Shown piece by piece: positions 15,652-23,474 of a DNA stretch of 44,478 nucleotides; position 1 is the first letter of the stretch, and each line of letters starts with the position of its first letter. This stretch comes from Mycolicibacterium palauense (GTDB lineage: Bacteria > Actinomycetota > Actinomycetes > Mycobacteriales > Mycobacteriaceae), in assembly GCF_002592005.1 (NCBI RefSeq), contig NZ_NVQF01000048.1:1-44478 (forward strand), written 5' to 3'. The notes beneath the pieces are model-generated. The model ran no database searches, was not told the origin of the DNA, and saw nothing but the letters and a program-made list of their open reading frames with translations. The translations under genes and the position numbers were made by a program.

Positions 15652-16758
15652 TCAACGCTTTCGTTTCTTCGGTTTGGCTCCGGGCCGCGGAGTCCGCCCC
15701 GCCCCGCTCCCCGAGGGTTTCGTGCCCGGGCCCGGCTTCCCGTTGCGTTCCGGGCGGCCGTCGGATGCCCCGTCCGCGGCGTCTGCGGCGTCTGCCGCGT
15801 CACTGCCGCCGGGCACGGTCTGGGCGTCCGCCGAGGCCGCCTTCTTCTGCTTCGACGGCTTGGCGCCGGGAGCGGGTGCATTGGCCGCCCGCCGTTCCAG
15901 CGCCTCCTGCTTCTTGGCTTCCTCTTCCTTCTCGATCTTGCCGAAGACGTAGTGCTGCTGACCGAAGGTCCAGATGTTGTTGGAGAACCAGTACAGGATG
16001 ATCGCCAGCGGCAGGAACGGCCCACCGACCACCACACCGAGCGGGAACACGTAGAGCGCCAGCTTGTTCATGATCGCCGTCTGCGGGTTGGCCGCCGCTT
16101 CCGGGCTCTGCCGCGCTACCGAGGCCCGGCTGTTGAAGTAGGTGGCGATACCCGCCGCGACCATCAACGGCAGGCCCACCAGGATCACCGCGGTGCGGTT
16201 GAACTCGGTGAAGGCCTCCAGCCCCGTCGACTGGGTCATGTAGGCGCCCAGCGGCGCGCCGAACAGGTTCGCATCCAGGAAGTGGCCCACGTCGGTCGCG
16301 CTGAAGACGTAGTTGGGAATCTGGCGGTTCTCGACGGGCGAGAGGTTCAGGTGCCCGAAACCGATGCCGCCGGTCCGGTTGAACGACCGCAACACGTGAT
16401 ACAGACCGAGGAAGACCGGGATCTGCGCCAGCATCGGCAGACAACCCAGGATCGGGTTGAAGCCGTGTTCCTTCTGCAGCTTCTGCATTTCCAGCGCCAT
16501 GCGCTGGCGGTCCTTGCCGTACTTCTTCTGCAGCGCCTTGATCTGCGGCTGCAGTTCCTGCATCTGACGGGTGGTCCGGATCTGCCTGACGAACGGCTTG
16601 TACAGCAGGGCCCGGAGCGTGAAGACCAGGAACATCACCGACAGCGCCCAGGCGAAGAAGTTGGTGGGCCCGAGCACGAAGGCGAACGCCTTGTACCAGA
16701 CCCACATGATCGCCGACACCGGGTAATAGACGAAGTCGAGGCTGAACCAATTAAACAT
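15652..16758 (-). CDS. yidC: Membrane protein insertase YidC
   Basis: Inserts membrane proteins with or without the Sec translocon. The 368-residue protein has transmembrane segments near the N terminus (DFVYYPVSAIMWVWYKAFAF and FFAWALSVMFLVFTLRALLY). These are followed by the cytoplasmic coiled hairpin (MQELQPQIKALQKKYG ... KLQKEHG), the conserved FNPILGCLPMLAQIPVFLGLYHVL segment and three further helices. The C-terminal tail is long, Lys/Arg/Pro/Gly-rich and ends KPKKRKR, suited to ribosome binding; it also carries an Ala-Ala-Asp repeat. The ATG at 16758 overlaps the yidD stop by 8 nt. A GTG-type start at 16803 is possible but less likely. Confidence 0.95.
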   Translation of the reverse strand: MFNWFSLDFVYYPVSAIMWVWYKAFAFVLGPTNFFAWALSVMFLVFTLRALLYKPFVRQIRTTRQMQELQPQIKALQKKYGKDRQRMALEMQKLQKEHGFNPILGCLPMLAQIPVFLGLYHVLRSFNRTGGIGFGHLNLSPVENRQIPNYVFSATDVGHFLDANLFGAPLGAYMTQSTGLEAFTEFNRTAVILVGLPLMVAAGIATYFNSRASVARQSPEAAANPQTAIMNKLALYVFPLGVVVGGPFLPLAIILYWFSNNIWTFGQQHYVFGKIEKEEEAKKQEALERRAANAPAPGAKPSKQKKAASADAQTVPGGSDAADAADAADGASDGRPERNGKPGPGTKPSGSGAGRTPRPGAKPKKRKR

Positions 16759-17047
16759 AGGACTCGTTTCTGCCACCATCGGCGGCATCACTGCCGGGCG
16801 CACTCACGCGCTCGGGTATCGGGTCCCATCCTCCCCGATGCCAGGGACCACATTTCAACAGCCGTACCGTCGCCAACCACCCGCCACGCAGCAACCCGTA
16901 TTCGCTCAGGGCATCCACCGCGTACTGGCTACAGGTGGGAACGAAGCGACAGCTCGGTAACCGCATCGGTGAAACCATGCCGCGGTAGAGCTCGATGACG
17001 AAGATCACCACTCGCACCGGCAGCCGCCGCCATCCACGGATGTTCAC
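16751..17047 (-). CDS. yidD: Membrane protein insertion efficiency factor YidD
   Basis: Small (98 residues) membrane-associated protein that assists YidC. It carries the family hallmark CRFVPTCSQYAVDALSEYG near residues 33-51 and GPWHRGGWDPIP near 66-78. The GTG start at 17047 overlaps the rnpA stop (GTGA), and its own end overlaps yidC, so rnpA-yidD-yidC are tightly coupled. Confidence 0.95.
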   Translation of the reverse strand: MNIRGWRRLPVRVVIFVIELYRGMVSPMRLPSCRFVPTCSQYAVDALSEYGLLRGGWLATVRLLKCGPWHRGGWDPIPERVSAPGSDAADGGRNESYV

Positions 17048-17400
17048 CGGCGCCCGCCCAACACGTCGTGGGTTCTGCGCAGCCCCGCCCGCAACTCCTG
17101 CTCCAGACGCGACGACACCGCGCGACGGCTCCCGGGAAGGGCGCGGATGACTACCCGCTCCTCCGGGTCGAGATCCGCGAGTACCGAACGGGCCACGTGC
17201 CGAAGCTGACGCGCCACCCGGTGCCGCTGCACCGCCGTACCGACCGACTTCGACACCACGAGACCGATCCGCGGTCCCTCGGCGTCGGTGTCATCACGGC
17301 GGACATGCACGACCAGGTCGGGCTGGGCCGCCCGGACCCCGTGCTTGACCGTGGCACCGAACTCGGTGGACCGGGTCATCCGGTACTTCGCTGGGAGCAA
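17044..17400 (-). CDS. rnpA: Ribonuclease P protein component
   Basis: Protein subunit of RNase P, which trims the 5' leader of tRNA precursors. The 118-residue basic protein has the RNase P signature around VSKSVGTAVQRHRVARQLRHVAR (residues 49-71). The start is a TTG at 17400, which gives MLPAKYRMTRSTEFG, the family's N terminus; no better start exists in frame. It begins 21 nt after rpmH in the conserved rpmH-rnpA operon. Confidence 0.95.
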   Translation of the reverse strand: MLPAKYRMTRSTEFGATVKHGVRAAQPDLVVHVRRDDTDAEGPRIGLVVSKSVGTAVQRHRVARQLRHVARSVLADLDPEERVVIRALPGSRRAVSSRLEQELRAGLRRTHDVLGGRR

Positions 17401-17421
17401 TGTCCCGCCTACCCGTTCGGA

Positions 17422-17565
17422 TCAGGCAGACAGTGCGCGACGGCCCTTGCGACGCCGGCCCGACACGATCGCCCGTCCGGCGCGCGTGCGCATCCGCAGG
17501 CGGAACCCGTGCACACGCGCACGGCGCCGGTTGTTCGGCTGGAAGGTCCGCTTGCCCTTGGCCAC
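17422..17565 (-). CDS. rpmH: 50S ribosomal protein L34
   Basis: A 47-residue, very basic ribosomal protein (MAKGKRTFQPNNRRRARVHG at the N terminus, RRKGRRALSA at the C terminus), a standard L34 of the actinobacterial type. The start is GTG at 17565, with a strong GAGGAGAG ribosome site 8-10 nt upstream. It is the first gene of the rpmH-rnpA-yidD-yidC-khpB run and lies back to back with dnaA. A SigA-type promoter at 17733-17761 would give a leader of about 160 nt containing a perfect 20-bp palindrome. Confidence 0.97.
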   Translation of the reverse strand: MAKGKRTFQPNNRRRARVHGFRLRMRTRAGRAIVSGRRRKGRRALSA

Positions 17566-17602
17566 GGCTGTCTCTCCTCAATACGTGGCCAGCGCACCCG
17601 AC

Positions 17603-17622
17603 ACGCACACGATCGTGTGCGT
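17603..17622. promoter_or_regulatory. Perfect 20-bp palindrome in the rpmH leader
   Basis: The sequence from 17603 to 17622 equals its own reverse complement (centre GATC, arms ACGCACAC / GTGTGCGT). As RNA it would form an 8-bp stem with a GAUC loop about 38 nt before the rpmH start. As DNA it looks like a dimeric-regulator operator. No T-run follows, so it is not an intrinsic terminator. Confidence 0.75.
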
Positions 17623-17732
17623 CCAGAGGCGATGGCCGTTCCTAAGCTCGGTGTCCCGCTGGTAACCGGCGCGCGTGTCCGGCGATCCCGATCCGGCGCG
17701 CAGCCGTGCCGCCGCGTGCGGGCGACTGTTCG

Positions 17733-17761
17733 AGGGTACTGACGCTGCTTGCCCGGGTCAA
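17733..17761 (-). promoter_or_regulatory. SigA-type promoter for rpmH
   Basis: Minus strand TTGACC (17761-17756), exactly 17 bp, then TACCCT (17738-17733). Both hexamers match the mycobacterial SigA consensus well. Transcription would start near 17726. Confidence 0.7.
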
Positions 17762-17858
17762 ACCTGCTCGGACCGGCCCGATTCCTGCCCCGTCCAGCCA
17801 CAACGATTGCGGCACCCGGTGCCCCTTTCAAAAACCTTCACCGAATGTTGCAGAACGG

Positions 17859-17887
17859 TTGGCACCCCGAAATAAAACTGTTAGCTT
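17859..17887 (+). promoter_or_regulatory. SigA-type promoter for dnaA
   Basis: TTGGCA (17859-17864), a 17-bp AT-rich spacer ending in TG, then TAGCTT (17882-17887). This is a strong -35 / extended -10 pair. Transcription would start near 17894, giving a leader of about 225 nt that crosses the DnaA-box cluster. Confidence 0.7.
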
Positions 17888-18036
17888 CTGCCAGTGCCAC
17901 CTTCGACGGGAGGCGGCGAGACAACATAACGCGGACGACGGACCGGCCCCGGGTATGCGGCAACCTCGCACCCGACCTAGGCTCCGGTGCCAGAGCCCGC
18001 CGCCGGTAGGCTGAACCAACGAAGGCGTCCTGTCCC

Positions 18037-18068
18037 TTGTCCACAGCTGTGGATAAACATGTGGACAG
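18037..18068. promoter_or_regulatory. DnaA-box cluster upstream of dnaA
   Basis: Three 9-mers in 32 bp: TTGTCCACA (18037-18045, forward, perfect), TGTGGATAA (18048-18056, reverse of the E. coli consensus TTATCCACA), and TGTGGACAG (18060-18068, reverse, one change from TTGTCCACA). They lie between the dnaA promoter and the start codon, a natural arrangement for DnaA autoregulation. Confidence 0.85.
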
Positions 18069-18119
18069 ACCGTCGTCGTTGCATTGGTCGTTCTGTTCGG
18101 ATCCAGGGGGAGTCAGTCG

Positions 18120-19661
18120 TTGACCGATGATCCCGGCGCCACCTTCGCGACGATGTGGGGTGAGGTCGTCTCCGAGCTCAACGGCGACACCGTCGACCTT
18201 CCCCCCGGCTCCCCGACGAGCTTCGGAAACGGCGAAACGCTGCACCGGCCCCTGACCCCCCAGCAGCGGGCCTGGCTCAAACTCGTCAAACCCCTCACCA
18301 TCGTCGAGGGCTTCGCCCTGCTGTCGGTGCCGAGCAGCTTCGTCCAGAACGAGATCGAACGCCATCTGCGGATCCAGATCACCGACGCCCTGAGCCGACG
18401 GCTGGGTCAGCGTGTGGAACTGGGCGTGCGCATCGCTCCCCCCGTCCCCGGCGAAGACGACGACTCCGAAGCCCCCGAGGACACCAACGGCGGAACCTAC
18501 GCGCCCGCCGACGGCTCCGACGACATCGATGAAGACGACGAGGACAACGCGGCGCTGGCCAGCGCTCACGAGAGCTGGCCCACGTACTTCACCGACCGCC
18601 GCTCCGGCAACTCCTCGAGCGCCGGCGAGGGCACCAGCCTCAATCGCCGCTACACCTTCGACACCTTCGTCATCGGTGCCTCCAACCGGTTCGCCCATGC
18701 CGCGGCCCTGGCGATCGCCGAAGCGCCCGCGCGGGCCTACAACCCGCTGTTCATCTGGGGTGAGTCCGGCCTGGGTAAGACCCACCTACTGCACGCCGCC
18801 GGTAACTACGCCCAGCGCCTGTTCCCCGGTATGCGCGTCAAGTACGTCTCCACCGAGGAATTCACCAACGACTTCATCAACTCGTTGCGCGACGACCGCA
18901 AGGTCGCGTTCAAACGCAGTTACCGCGACATCGACGTCCTGCTGGTCGACGACATCCAGTTCATCGAGGGCAAGGAAGGTATCCAGGAAGAGTTCTTCCA
19001 CACCTTCAACACACTGCACAACGCCAACAAGCAGATCGTCATCTCCTCGGATCGCCCACCCAAGCAGCTCGCCACCCTCGAGGACCGGCTTCGCACCCGG
19101 TTCGAATGGGGCCTGATCACCGATGTGCAACCGCCCGAGCTCGAGACCCGCATCGCCATCCTGCGCAAGAAGGCGCAGATGGAGCGCCTCGATGTTCCCG
19201 ACGATGTCCTCGAGCTCATCGCCAGCAGCATCGAACGCAATATCCGTGAACTCGAGGGCGCCCTGATCAGGGTGACCGCCTTCGCCTCCCTGAACCAGAC
19301 GCCGATCGACAAGTCCCTGGCCGAAATCGTGCTCCGGGATCTGATCGCCGACGCCAGCACCATGCAGATCAGCGCGGCCACCATCATGGCCGCCACCGCC
19401 GAGTACTTCGACACCACCGTCGAGGAGCTCCGCGGACCGGGCAAGACCAGGGCCCTGGCGCAGTCTCGCCAGATCGCGATGTACCTGTGCCGCGAACTCA
19501 CCGACCTGTCCCTGCCCAAGATCGGGCAGGCGTTCGGCCGCGACCACACCACGGTCATGTACGCGCAGAAGAAGATCCTCAACGAAATGGCCTACCGCCG
19601 CGAGGTCTTCGATCACGTCAAAGAGTTGACCACGAGGATCCGACAGCGCTCCAAGCGCTGA
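18120..19661 (+). CDS. dnaA: Chromosomal replication initiator DnaA
   Basis: AAA+ ATPase that binds DnaA boxes in oriC and opens the duplex. The 513-residue protein has an N-terminal interaction domain (to about 100) and an acidic Asp/Glu/Gly-rich linker (about 110-180). The ATPase domain carries Walker A GESGLGKTHLL near 213 and Walker B LLVDDIQF near 277. A C-terminal DNA-binding domain follows, with the signature LPKIGQAFGRDHTTVMYAQKKI near 465-490. The start is TTG at 18120, 7 nt after AGGGGGAG, giving MTDDPG as in M. tuberculosis; the open frame continues upstream to 18084 without a ribosome site. Confidence 0.98.
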   Translation: MTDDPGATFATMWGEVVSELNGDTVDLPPGSPTSFGNGETLHRPLTPQQRAWLKLVKPLTIVEGFALLSVPSSFVQNEIERHLRIQITDALSRRLGQRVELGVRIAPPVPGEDDDSEAPEDTNGGTYAPADGSDDIDEDDEDNAALASAHESWPTYFTDRRSGNSSSAGEGTSLNRRYTFDTFVIGASNRFAHAAALAIAEAPARAYNPLFIWGESGLGKTHLLHAAGNYAQRLFPGMRVKYVSTEEFTNDFINSLRDDRKVAFKRSYRDIDVLLVDDIQFIEGKEGIQEEFFHTFNTLHNANKQIVISSDRPPKQLATLEDRLRTRFEWGLITDVQPPELETRIAILRKKAQMERLDVPDDVLELIASSIERNIRELEGALIRVTAFASLNQTPIDKSLAEIVLRDLIADASTMQISAATIMAATAEYFDTTVEELRGPGKTRALAQSRQIAMYLCRELTDLSLPKIGQAFGRDHTTVMYAQKKILNEMAYRREVFDHVKELTTRIRQRSKR

Positions 19662-20185
19662 TTCGGCTCCCGCGGCACGACGTCGCCCACTCACCGGAAA
19701 AAAACTTTGGGCACTTCAGTCCCATTCGTCACCCTCGATCGGTGTGCACTCCCCTGTGCACAACCTGCCGACGACTCGTCCGTCGGCTGTGAACGCCGCG
19801 CACTACCGGCATCCCTCCACAGCCCGTGCAACCGGTCCTCACCGTCATCCACCGCCGATGCACACCCCCGCACACCCCTGTCCTGCGCGGACACCGGCTC
19901 ATCCCCAACGTGCACAGCCCCTAATACTGATACTCGGTTTATCTCTCGAGGTTCTTCTTTAGAAGAGGGCCCTGGGGACGGTGCAGCCCGCCACGTCGGC
20001 CGCAGCGCGCCCGCGCCTTTGGTGGGGCCCTGTCAGGGCCGACGATTAGCTTTCAAGATGACAAAGAAAGCTCTACGGTTGTTCTTCGACCGCGGTTTCG
20101 GTCGTCGTGGCGGGGCATAGTTGTGGACGTGTCACGGCCGCTTGCCGCTGCTCGGGGCTTTGTTGTGATGTAACGAAGGGACGTA
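19662..20185. other. oriC: Chromosomal origin of replication (oriC), dnaA-dnaN intergenic
   Basis: A 524-bp gene-free region in the position of mycobacterial oriC. It holds the palindromic DnaA-box pair TGTGCACAA (19755-19763) and weaker box-like 9-mers at 19742, 19844, 19857, 19908 (ACGTGCACA) and 20122 (TGTGGACGT). A relatively AT-rich stretch (about 19919-19967) is a candidate unwinding element, and an A-tract lies at 19698-19704. The palindromic TCTTCT-TT-AGAAGA hairpin at 19953-19966 sits at the right edge of the AT-rich part. Most boxes deviate from consensus, as is typical for mycobacteria. Confidence 0.93.
20051..20079 (+). promoter_or_regulatory. Candidate dnaN promoter
   Basis: TTTCAA (20051-20056), 17 bp, then TACGGT (20074-20079). 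The -10 fits TAnnnT but the -35 is only a partial match. The leader would be about 100 nt and contain a reverse DnaA-like box at 20122-20130. Confidence 0.35.
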
Positions 20186-21391
20186 ATGGCCGTGGCCACG
20201 ACGACAGTGGGTCTCACCGACCTGAAGTTCCGCCTGGTTCGCGAGGACTTCGCCGAGGCGGTGGCATGGGTTGCACGCAACCTTCCGACCAGGCCGACGG
20301 TGCCCGTGCTTGCGGGCGTCCTGCTCACCGGCTCCGACGACGGGTTGACCATCTCCGGCTTCGACTACGAAGTGTCGGCCGAGGTGCGCGTTCCCGCTGA
20401 AATCGCCTCTCCGGGAAGCGTTCTCGTTTCCGGAAGGCTGCTGTCCGATATCACCCGTGCCCTGCCGGCCAAGCCGGTGGAGGTCAGCGTGGAAGGCACC
20501 CGCGTGGCGCTGACCTGCGGCAGCGCACGGTTCTCACTGCCGACGATGGCCGTCGAGGACTATCCCGCGCTGCCCAGCCTGCCCGAGGAGACCGGAGTCC
20601 TGACCGCCGACGTGTTCGCCGAGGCCATCGGCCAGGTGGCGGTGGCGGCCGGCCGCGATGACACCCTGCCCATGCTGACCGGCATCCGCGTGGAAATCTC
20701 CGGGGAGAGCGTCGTTCTGGCTGCGACCGATCGCTTCCGCCTGGCCGTACGGCACCTGACCTGGTCGACCGCCGGGGCGGGGGTCGAGGCCGCGGTGCTG
20801 GTACCGGCCAAGACGCTGGCCGAGGCCGCCAAGGCCGGTGCCGCCGGTACCGAGGTCCACCTGTCGCTGGGCGCGGGCGCCGGCGTCGGGAAGGACGGTC
20901 TCCTCGGGATTCGCAGCGACGGCAAGTGCAGCACCACCCGGCTGCTCGACGCCGAGTTCCCGAAGTTCCGCCAGTTGCTGCCCAGCGAGCACACCGCGGT
21001 CGCCACCATCGGCGTGGCCGAACTCACCGAGGCGATCAAACGTGTCGCCCTGGTCGCCGACCGGGGTGCACAGGTCCGGATGGAGTTCTCCGAAGGGGTG
21101 CTGCGGTTGTCGGCCGGCGCCGACGACGTCGGGCGGGCCGAGGAGGACCTGCCCGTGGACTTCGCCGGCGACCCGCTGACGATCGCGTTCAACCCGACCT
21201 ACCTGACCGACGGGTTGAGCTCGCTGCATTCTCCGAAGGTGGCCTTCGGATTCACCACACCCAGTCGGCCTGCGGTGCTGCGACCGGCAGGCGAGGATGG
21301 GGAGTCGGAGCCTCCCACCGGGGAGGGACCGTTCCCGGCGGGTGAGACCGACTACGTGTACCTGTTGATGCCGGTCCGGCTGCCGGGCTGA
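20186..21391 (+). CDS. dnaN: DNA polymerase III sliding clamp (beta subunit)
   Basis: Ring-shaped homodimer that tethers the replicative polymerase to DNA. The 401-residue length matches the mycobacterial clamp (402 in M. tuberculosis, from memory). It shows typical clamp segments: TDLKFRLVREDF at the N terminus, GRDDTLPMLTGIRVE near 155 at the start of the second fold, and the C-terminal YVYLLMPVRLPG. The ATG at 20186 follows GAAGGGA by 4 nt. gnd follows after 35 nt in the same direction. Confidence 0.98.
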   Translation: MAVATTTVGLTDLKFRLVREDFAEAVAWVARNLPTRPTVPVLAGVLLTGSDDGLTISGFDYEVSAEVRVPAEIASPGSVLVSGRLLSDITRALPAKPVEVSVEGTRVALTCGSARFSLPTMAVEDYPALPSLPEETGVLTADVFAEAIGQVAVAAGRDDTLPMLTGIRVEISGESVVLAATDRFRLAVRHLTWSTAGAGVEAAVLVPAKTLAEAAKAGAAGTEVHLSLGAGAGVGKDGLLGIRSDGKCSTTRLLDAEFPKFRQLLPSEHTAVATIGVAELTEAIKRVALVADRGAQVRMEFSEGVLRLSAGADDVGRAEEDLPVDFAGDPLTIAFNPTYLTDGLSSLHSPKVAFGFTTPSRPAVLRPAGEDGESEPPTGEGPFPAGETDYVYLLMPVRLPG

Positions 21392-21426
21392 GGATCGAAC
21401 TTCGTCGAAGTGTGAAAGGGGCGTTC

Positions 21427-22320
21427 ATGCAGTTGGGATTGGTCGGTCTGGGGAAGATGGGCTTCAACATGCGTGAGCGGTTGCGGGAGGGCGGTCACGA
21501 GGTCGTCGGATACGACCCGCGGCCCGAGGTGACCGACGTGCCCGACCTGGCGGGGCTGGCCGCGGCGCTGAAGGCGCCCCGAACCGTCTGGGTGATGGTG
21601 CCCTCGGGCCCGATCACCGACGAGACGATCACCGATCTCGCCGGTGTGCTCTCCCCGGGCGATCTGGTCATCGACGGCGGGAATTCGCGGTATACCGAAG
21701 ATGGACCGCACGCAAAGATGTTGGACGACAAGGGAATCAAGTTCATCGATGCCGGTGTTTCCGGTGGTGTGTGGGGACTGACCGAGGGCTACGGCCTGAT
21801 GGTCGGGGGCAGCGATGAGGACGTCGCACGCGCCATGCCGGTCTTCGACGCCCTGCGGCCGCCCGGCGATCAGGCCGACGGTTTCGTGCACGCCGGGCCG
21901 GTCGGGGCCGGGCACTACGCCAAGATGGTGCACAACGGGATCGAGTACGGCCTGATGATGGCCTATGCCGAAGGGTATGAACTGCTGGCCGCCGAACCGT
22001 TGATCAAGGACACCCAGGCGGTGATCCAGGCCTGGACGAACGGCACCGTGGTGCGGTCGTGGCTGCAGCAGCTGCTGGCGAAGGCCCTCAAGGAAGATCC
22101 TGCCTTCGATGCGATCTCGGGCTATACCGAGGACTCCGGGGAGGGGCGGTGGACCGTCGAGGAGGCCATCCGGCACCGCGTTCCGATGCCGGTGATCGCC
22201 GCCTCGCTGTTCGCCCGGTTCGCCTCCCGCCAGGAGGATTCTCCGAGTATGAAAGCGGTCTCGGCGTTGCGTAACCAGTTCGGTGGCCATGCCGTCAAGC
22301 GTGTCCCGCTGTCGGGCTGA
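21427..22320 (+). CDS. gnd: 6-phosphogluconate dehydrogenase, decarboxylating (short form)
   Basis: Oxidises 6-phosphogluconate to ribulose 5-phosphate and CO2 in the pentose phosphate pathway. The 297-residue product is the short prokaryotic form. It has an N-terminal Rossmann motif (GLVGLGKMGFNM), the family motif DGGNSRY near 88, GVSGGVWGLTEGYGLM near 115, and the catalytic lysine region KMVHNGIEYG near 165. The ATG at 21427 follows AAAGGGG by 5 nt; the in-frame GTG at 21412 lies upstream of that ribosome site. The gene between dnaN and recF is known from fast-growing mycobacteria such as M. smegmatis and is absent at this place in M. tuberculosis (from memory). Confidence 0.94.
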   Translation: MQLGLVGLGKMGFNMRERLREGGHEVVGYDPRPEVTDVPDLAGLAAALKAPRTVWVMVPSGPITDETITDLAGVLSPGDLVIDGGNSRYTEDGPHAKMLDDKGIKFIDAGVSGGVWGLTEGYGLMVGGSDEDVARAMPVFDALRPPGDQADGFVHAGPVGAGHYAKMVHNGIEYGLMMAYAEGYELLAAEPLIKDTQAVIQAWTNGTVVRSWLQQLLAKALKEDPAFDAISGYTEDSGEGRWTVEEAIRHRVPMPVIAASLFARFASRQEDSPSMKAVSALRNQFGGHAVKRVPLSG

Positions 22321-22328
22321 CCTGTCCT

Positions 22329-23474
22329 GTGCACGTTCGCCGGTTGGCTCTGCGCGACTTCCGCTCGTGGGAGTCGGTGGATCTCGAGCTCACGCCGGGC
22401 CGTACCGTCATTCTCGCTCCCAACGGCTTCGGTAAGACGAATCTCATTGAGGCGTTGTGGTATTCGTCCACACTGGGTTCTCACCGGGTGGCCACCGACG
22501 CACCCTTGATCCGGGCGGGCTGTTCGCGGGCGGTGATCTCGACGATCGTGGTCAACGAGGGCCGCGAACTCGCGGTGGACCTGGAGATCGCGGCCGGCCG
22601 CGCCAACAAGGCCCGGCTGAACAGATCACCGGTGCGCAGCACGCGCGAGGTTCTCGGTGCGCTGCGTGCGGTTCTGTTCGCTCCGGAGGATCTGTCCCTG
22701 GTGCGTGGTGACCCCGGGGAACGGCGACGCTACCTCGATGAACTGGCGACCGTACGGCGCCCCCGGATCGCTGCGGTCCGTGCCGATTACGAGAAGGTGC
22801 TCAAGCAGCGCACCGCGCTGCTGAAGTCGGCGTCCTCGGCGCGGTTTCGTGGTGACCGCAGTGTGTACGACACTCTCGATGTCTGGGACGGGCACCTGGC
22901 CGCGCACGGTGCCGAACTGATGGCCGCCCGGATCGAACTCGTCGGCCAGCTGGGACCGGAGGTCGAGAAGGCCTACCAGCTGTTGGCGCCGGGGTCACGG
23001 GCGGCGCGCATCGAATACCGGGCCAGCGTCGAGCTCGAGGCTCCGGAGCACGACGTGGCGTTCCTCGAGGCCGCGCTGCTCGACGCGCTGGCCCGTCGCC
23101 GCGACGCCGAGCTGGAACGCGGAGTGTGCCTGGTCGGCCCACACCGTGACGATCTGGTTCTCTGGCTCGGCGATCAGCCGGCGAAAGGCTTTGCCAGTCA
23201 CGGTGAGTCGTGGTCGATGGCACTGTCGCTACGGTTGGCCGGGTATGAGCTGCTCCGTGCGGAGGGCTCGGATCCGGTGCTGCTGCTCGATGACGTGTTC
23301 GCCGAGCTCGACAGTGCCCGGCGCCGGGCCCTGGCAACGGTGGCGGCCTCGGCCGAGCAGGTACTCGTCACCGCCGCGGTGGCCGAGGACGTGCCCACCG
23401 ATTGGGACGTGCGCCGGATCCAGGTCGTGATGGAGGACAATGATGCGGGCCGGATCTCCAGGGTGGTGACATGA
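22329..23474 (+). CDS. recF: DNA replication and repair protein RecF
   Basis: SMC-like ATPase that helps load RecA at single-strand gaps. The 381-residue protein begins MHVRRLALRDFRSWE and has a Walker A loop APNGFGKT near residue 36. Its first position is Ala rather than the more common Gly, which the P-loop pattern allows. A signature region lies near VCLVGPHRDD, and Walker B is VLLLDDVFAELD near 315. The GTG start at 22329 is 8 nt after the gnd stop, with no clear ribosome site. It overlaps the dciA start by ATGA. Confidence 0.96.
   Translation: MHVRRLALRDFRSWESVDLELTPGRTVILAPNGFGKTNLIEALWYSSTLGSHRVATDAPLIRAGCSRAVISTIVVNEGRELAVDLEIAAGRANKARLNRSPVRSTREVLGALRAVLFAPEDLSLVRGDPGERRRYLDELATVRRPRIAAVRADYEKVLKQRTALLKSASSARFRGDRSVYDTLDVWDGHLAAHGAELMAARIELVGQLGPEVEKAYQLLAPGSRAARIEYRASVELEAPEHDVAFLEAALLDALARRRDAELERGVCLVGPHRDDLVLWLGDQPAKGFASHGESWSMALSLRLAGYELLRAEGSDPVLLLDDVFAELDSARRRALATVAASAEQVLVTAAVAEDVPTDWDVRRIQVVMEDNDAGRISRVVT

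Larger units (their letters stand above)
17566..18119. other. rpmH-dnaA divergent intergenic region
   Basis: A 554-bp gene-free region. From left to right it holds the rpmH leader with a perfect palindrome (17603-17622), a minus-strand rpmH promoter (17733-17761), a plus-strand dnaA promoter (17859-17887), two further TAGGCT -10-like hexamers (17978-17983 and 18007-18012), and a DnaA-box cluster (18037-18068). The dnaA ribosome site AGGGGGAG is at 18105-18112. Confidence 0.85.

Noticed and set aside
22437..22463. RecF P-loop beginning with Ala instead of Gly (APNGFGKT) as evidence of inactivation
   Set aside because: The P-loop pattern permits Ala at that position, and the Walker B and signature motifs are intact.
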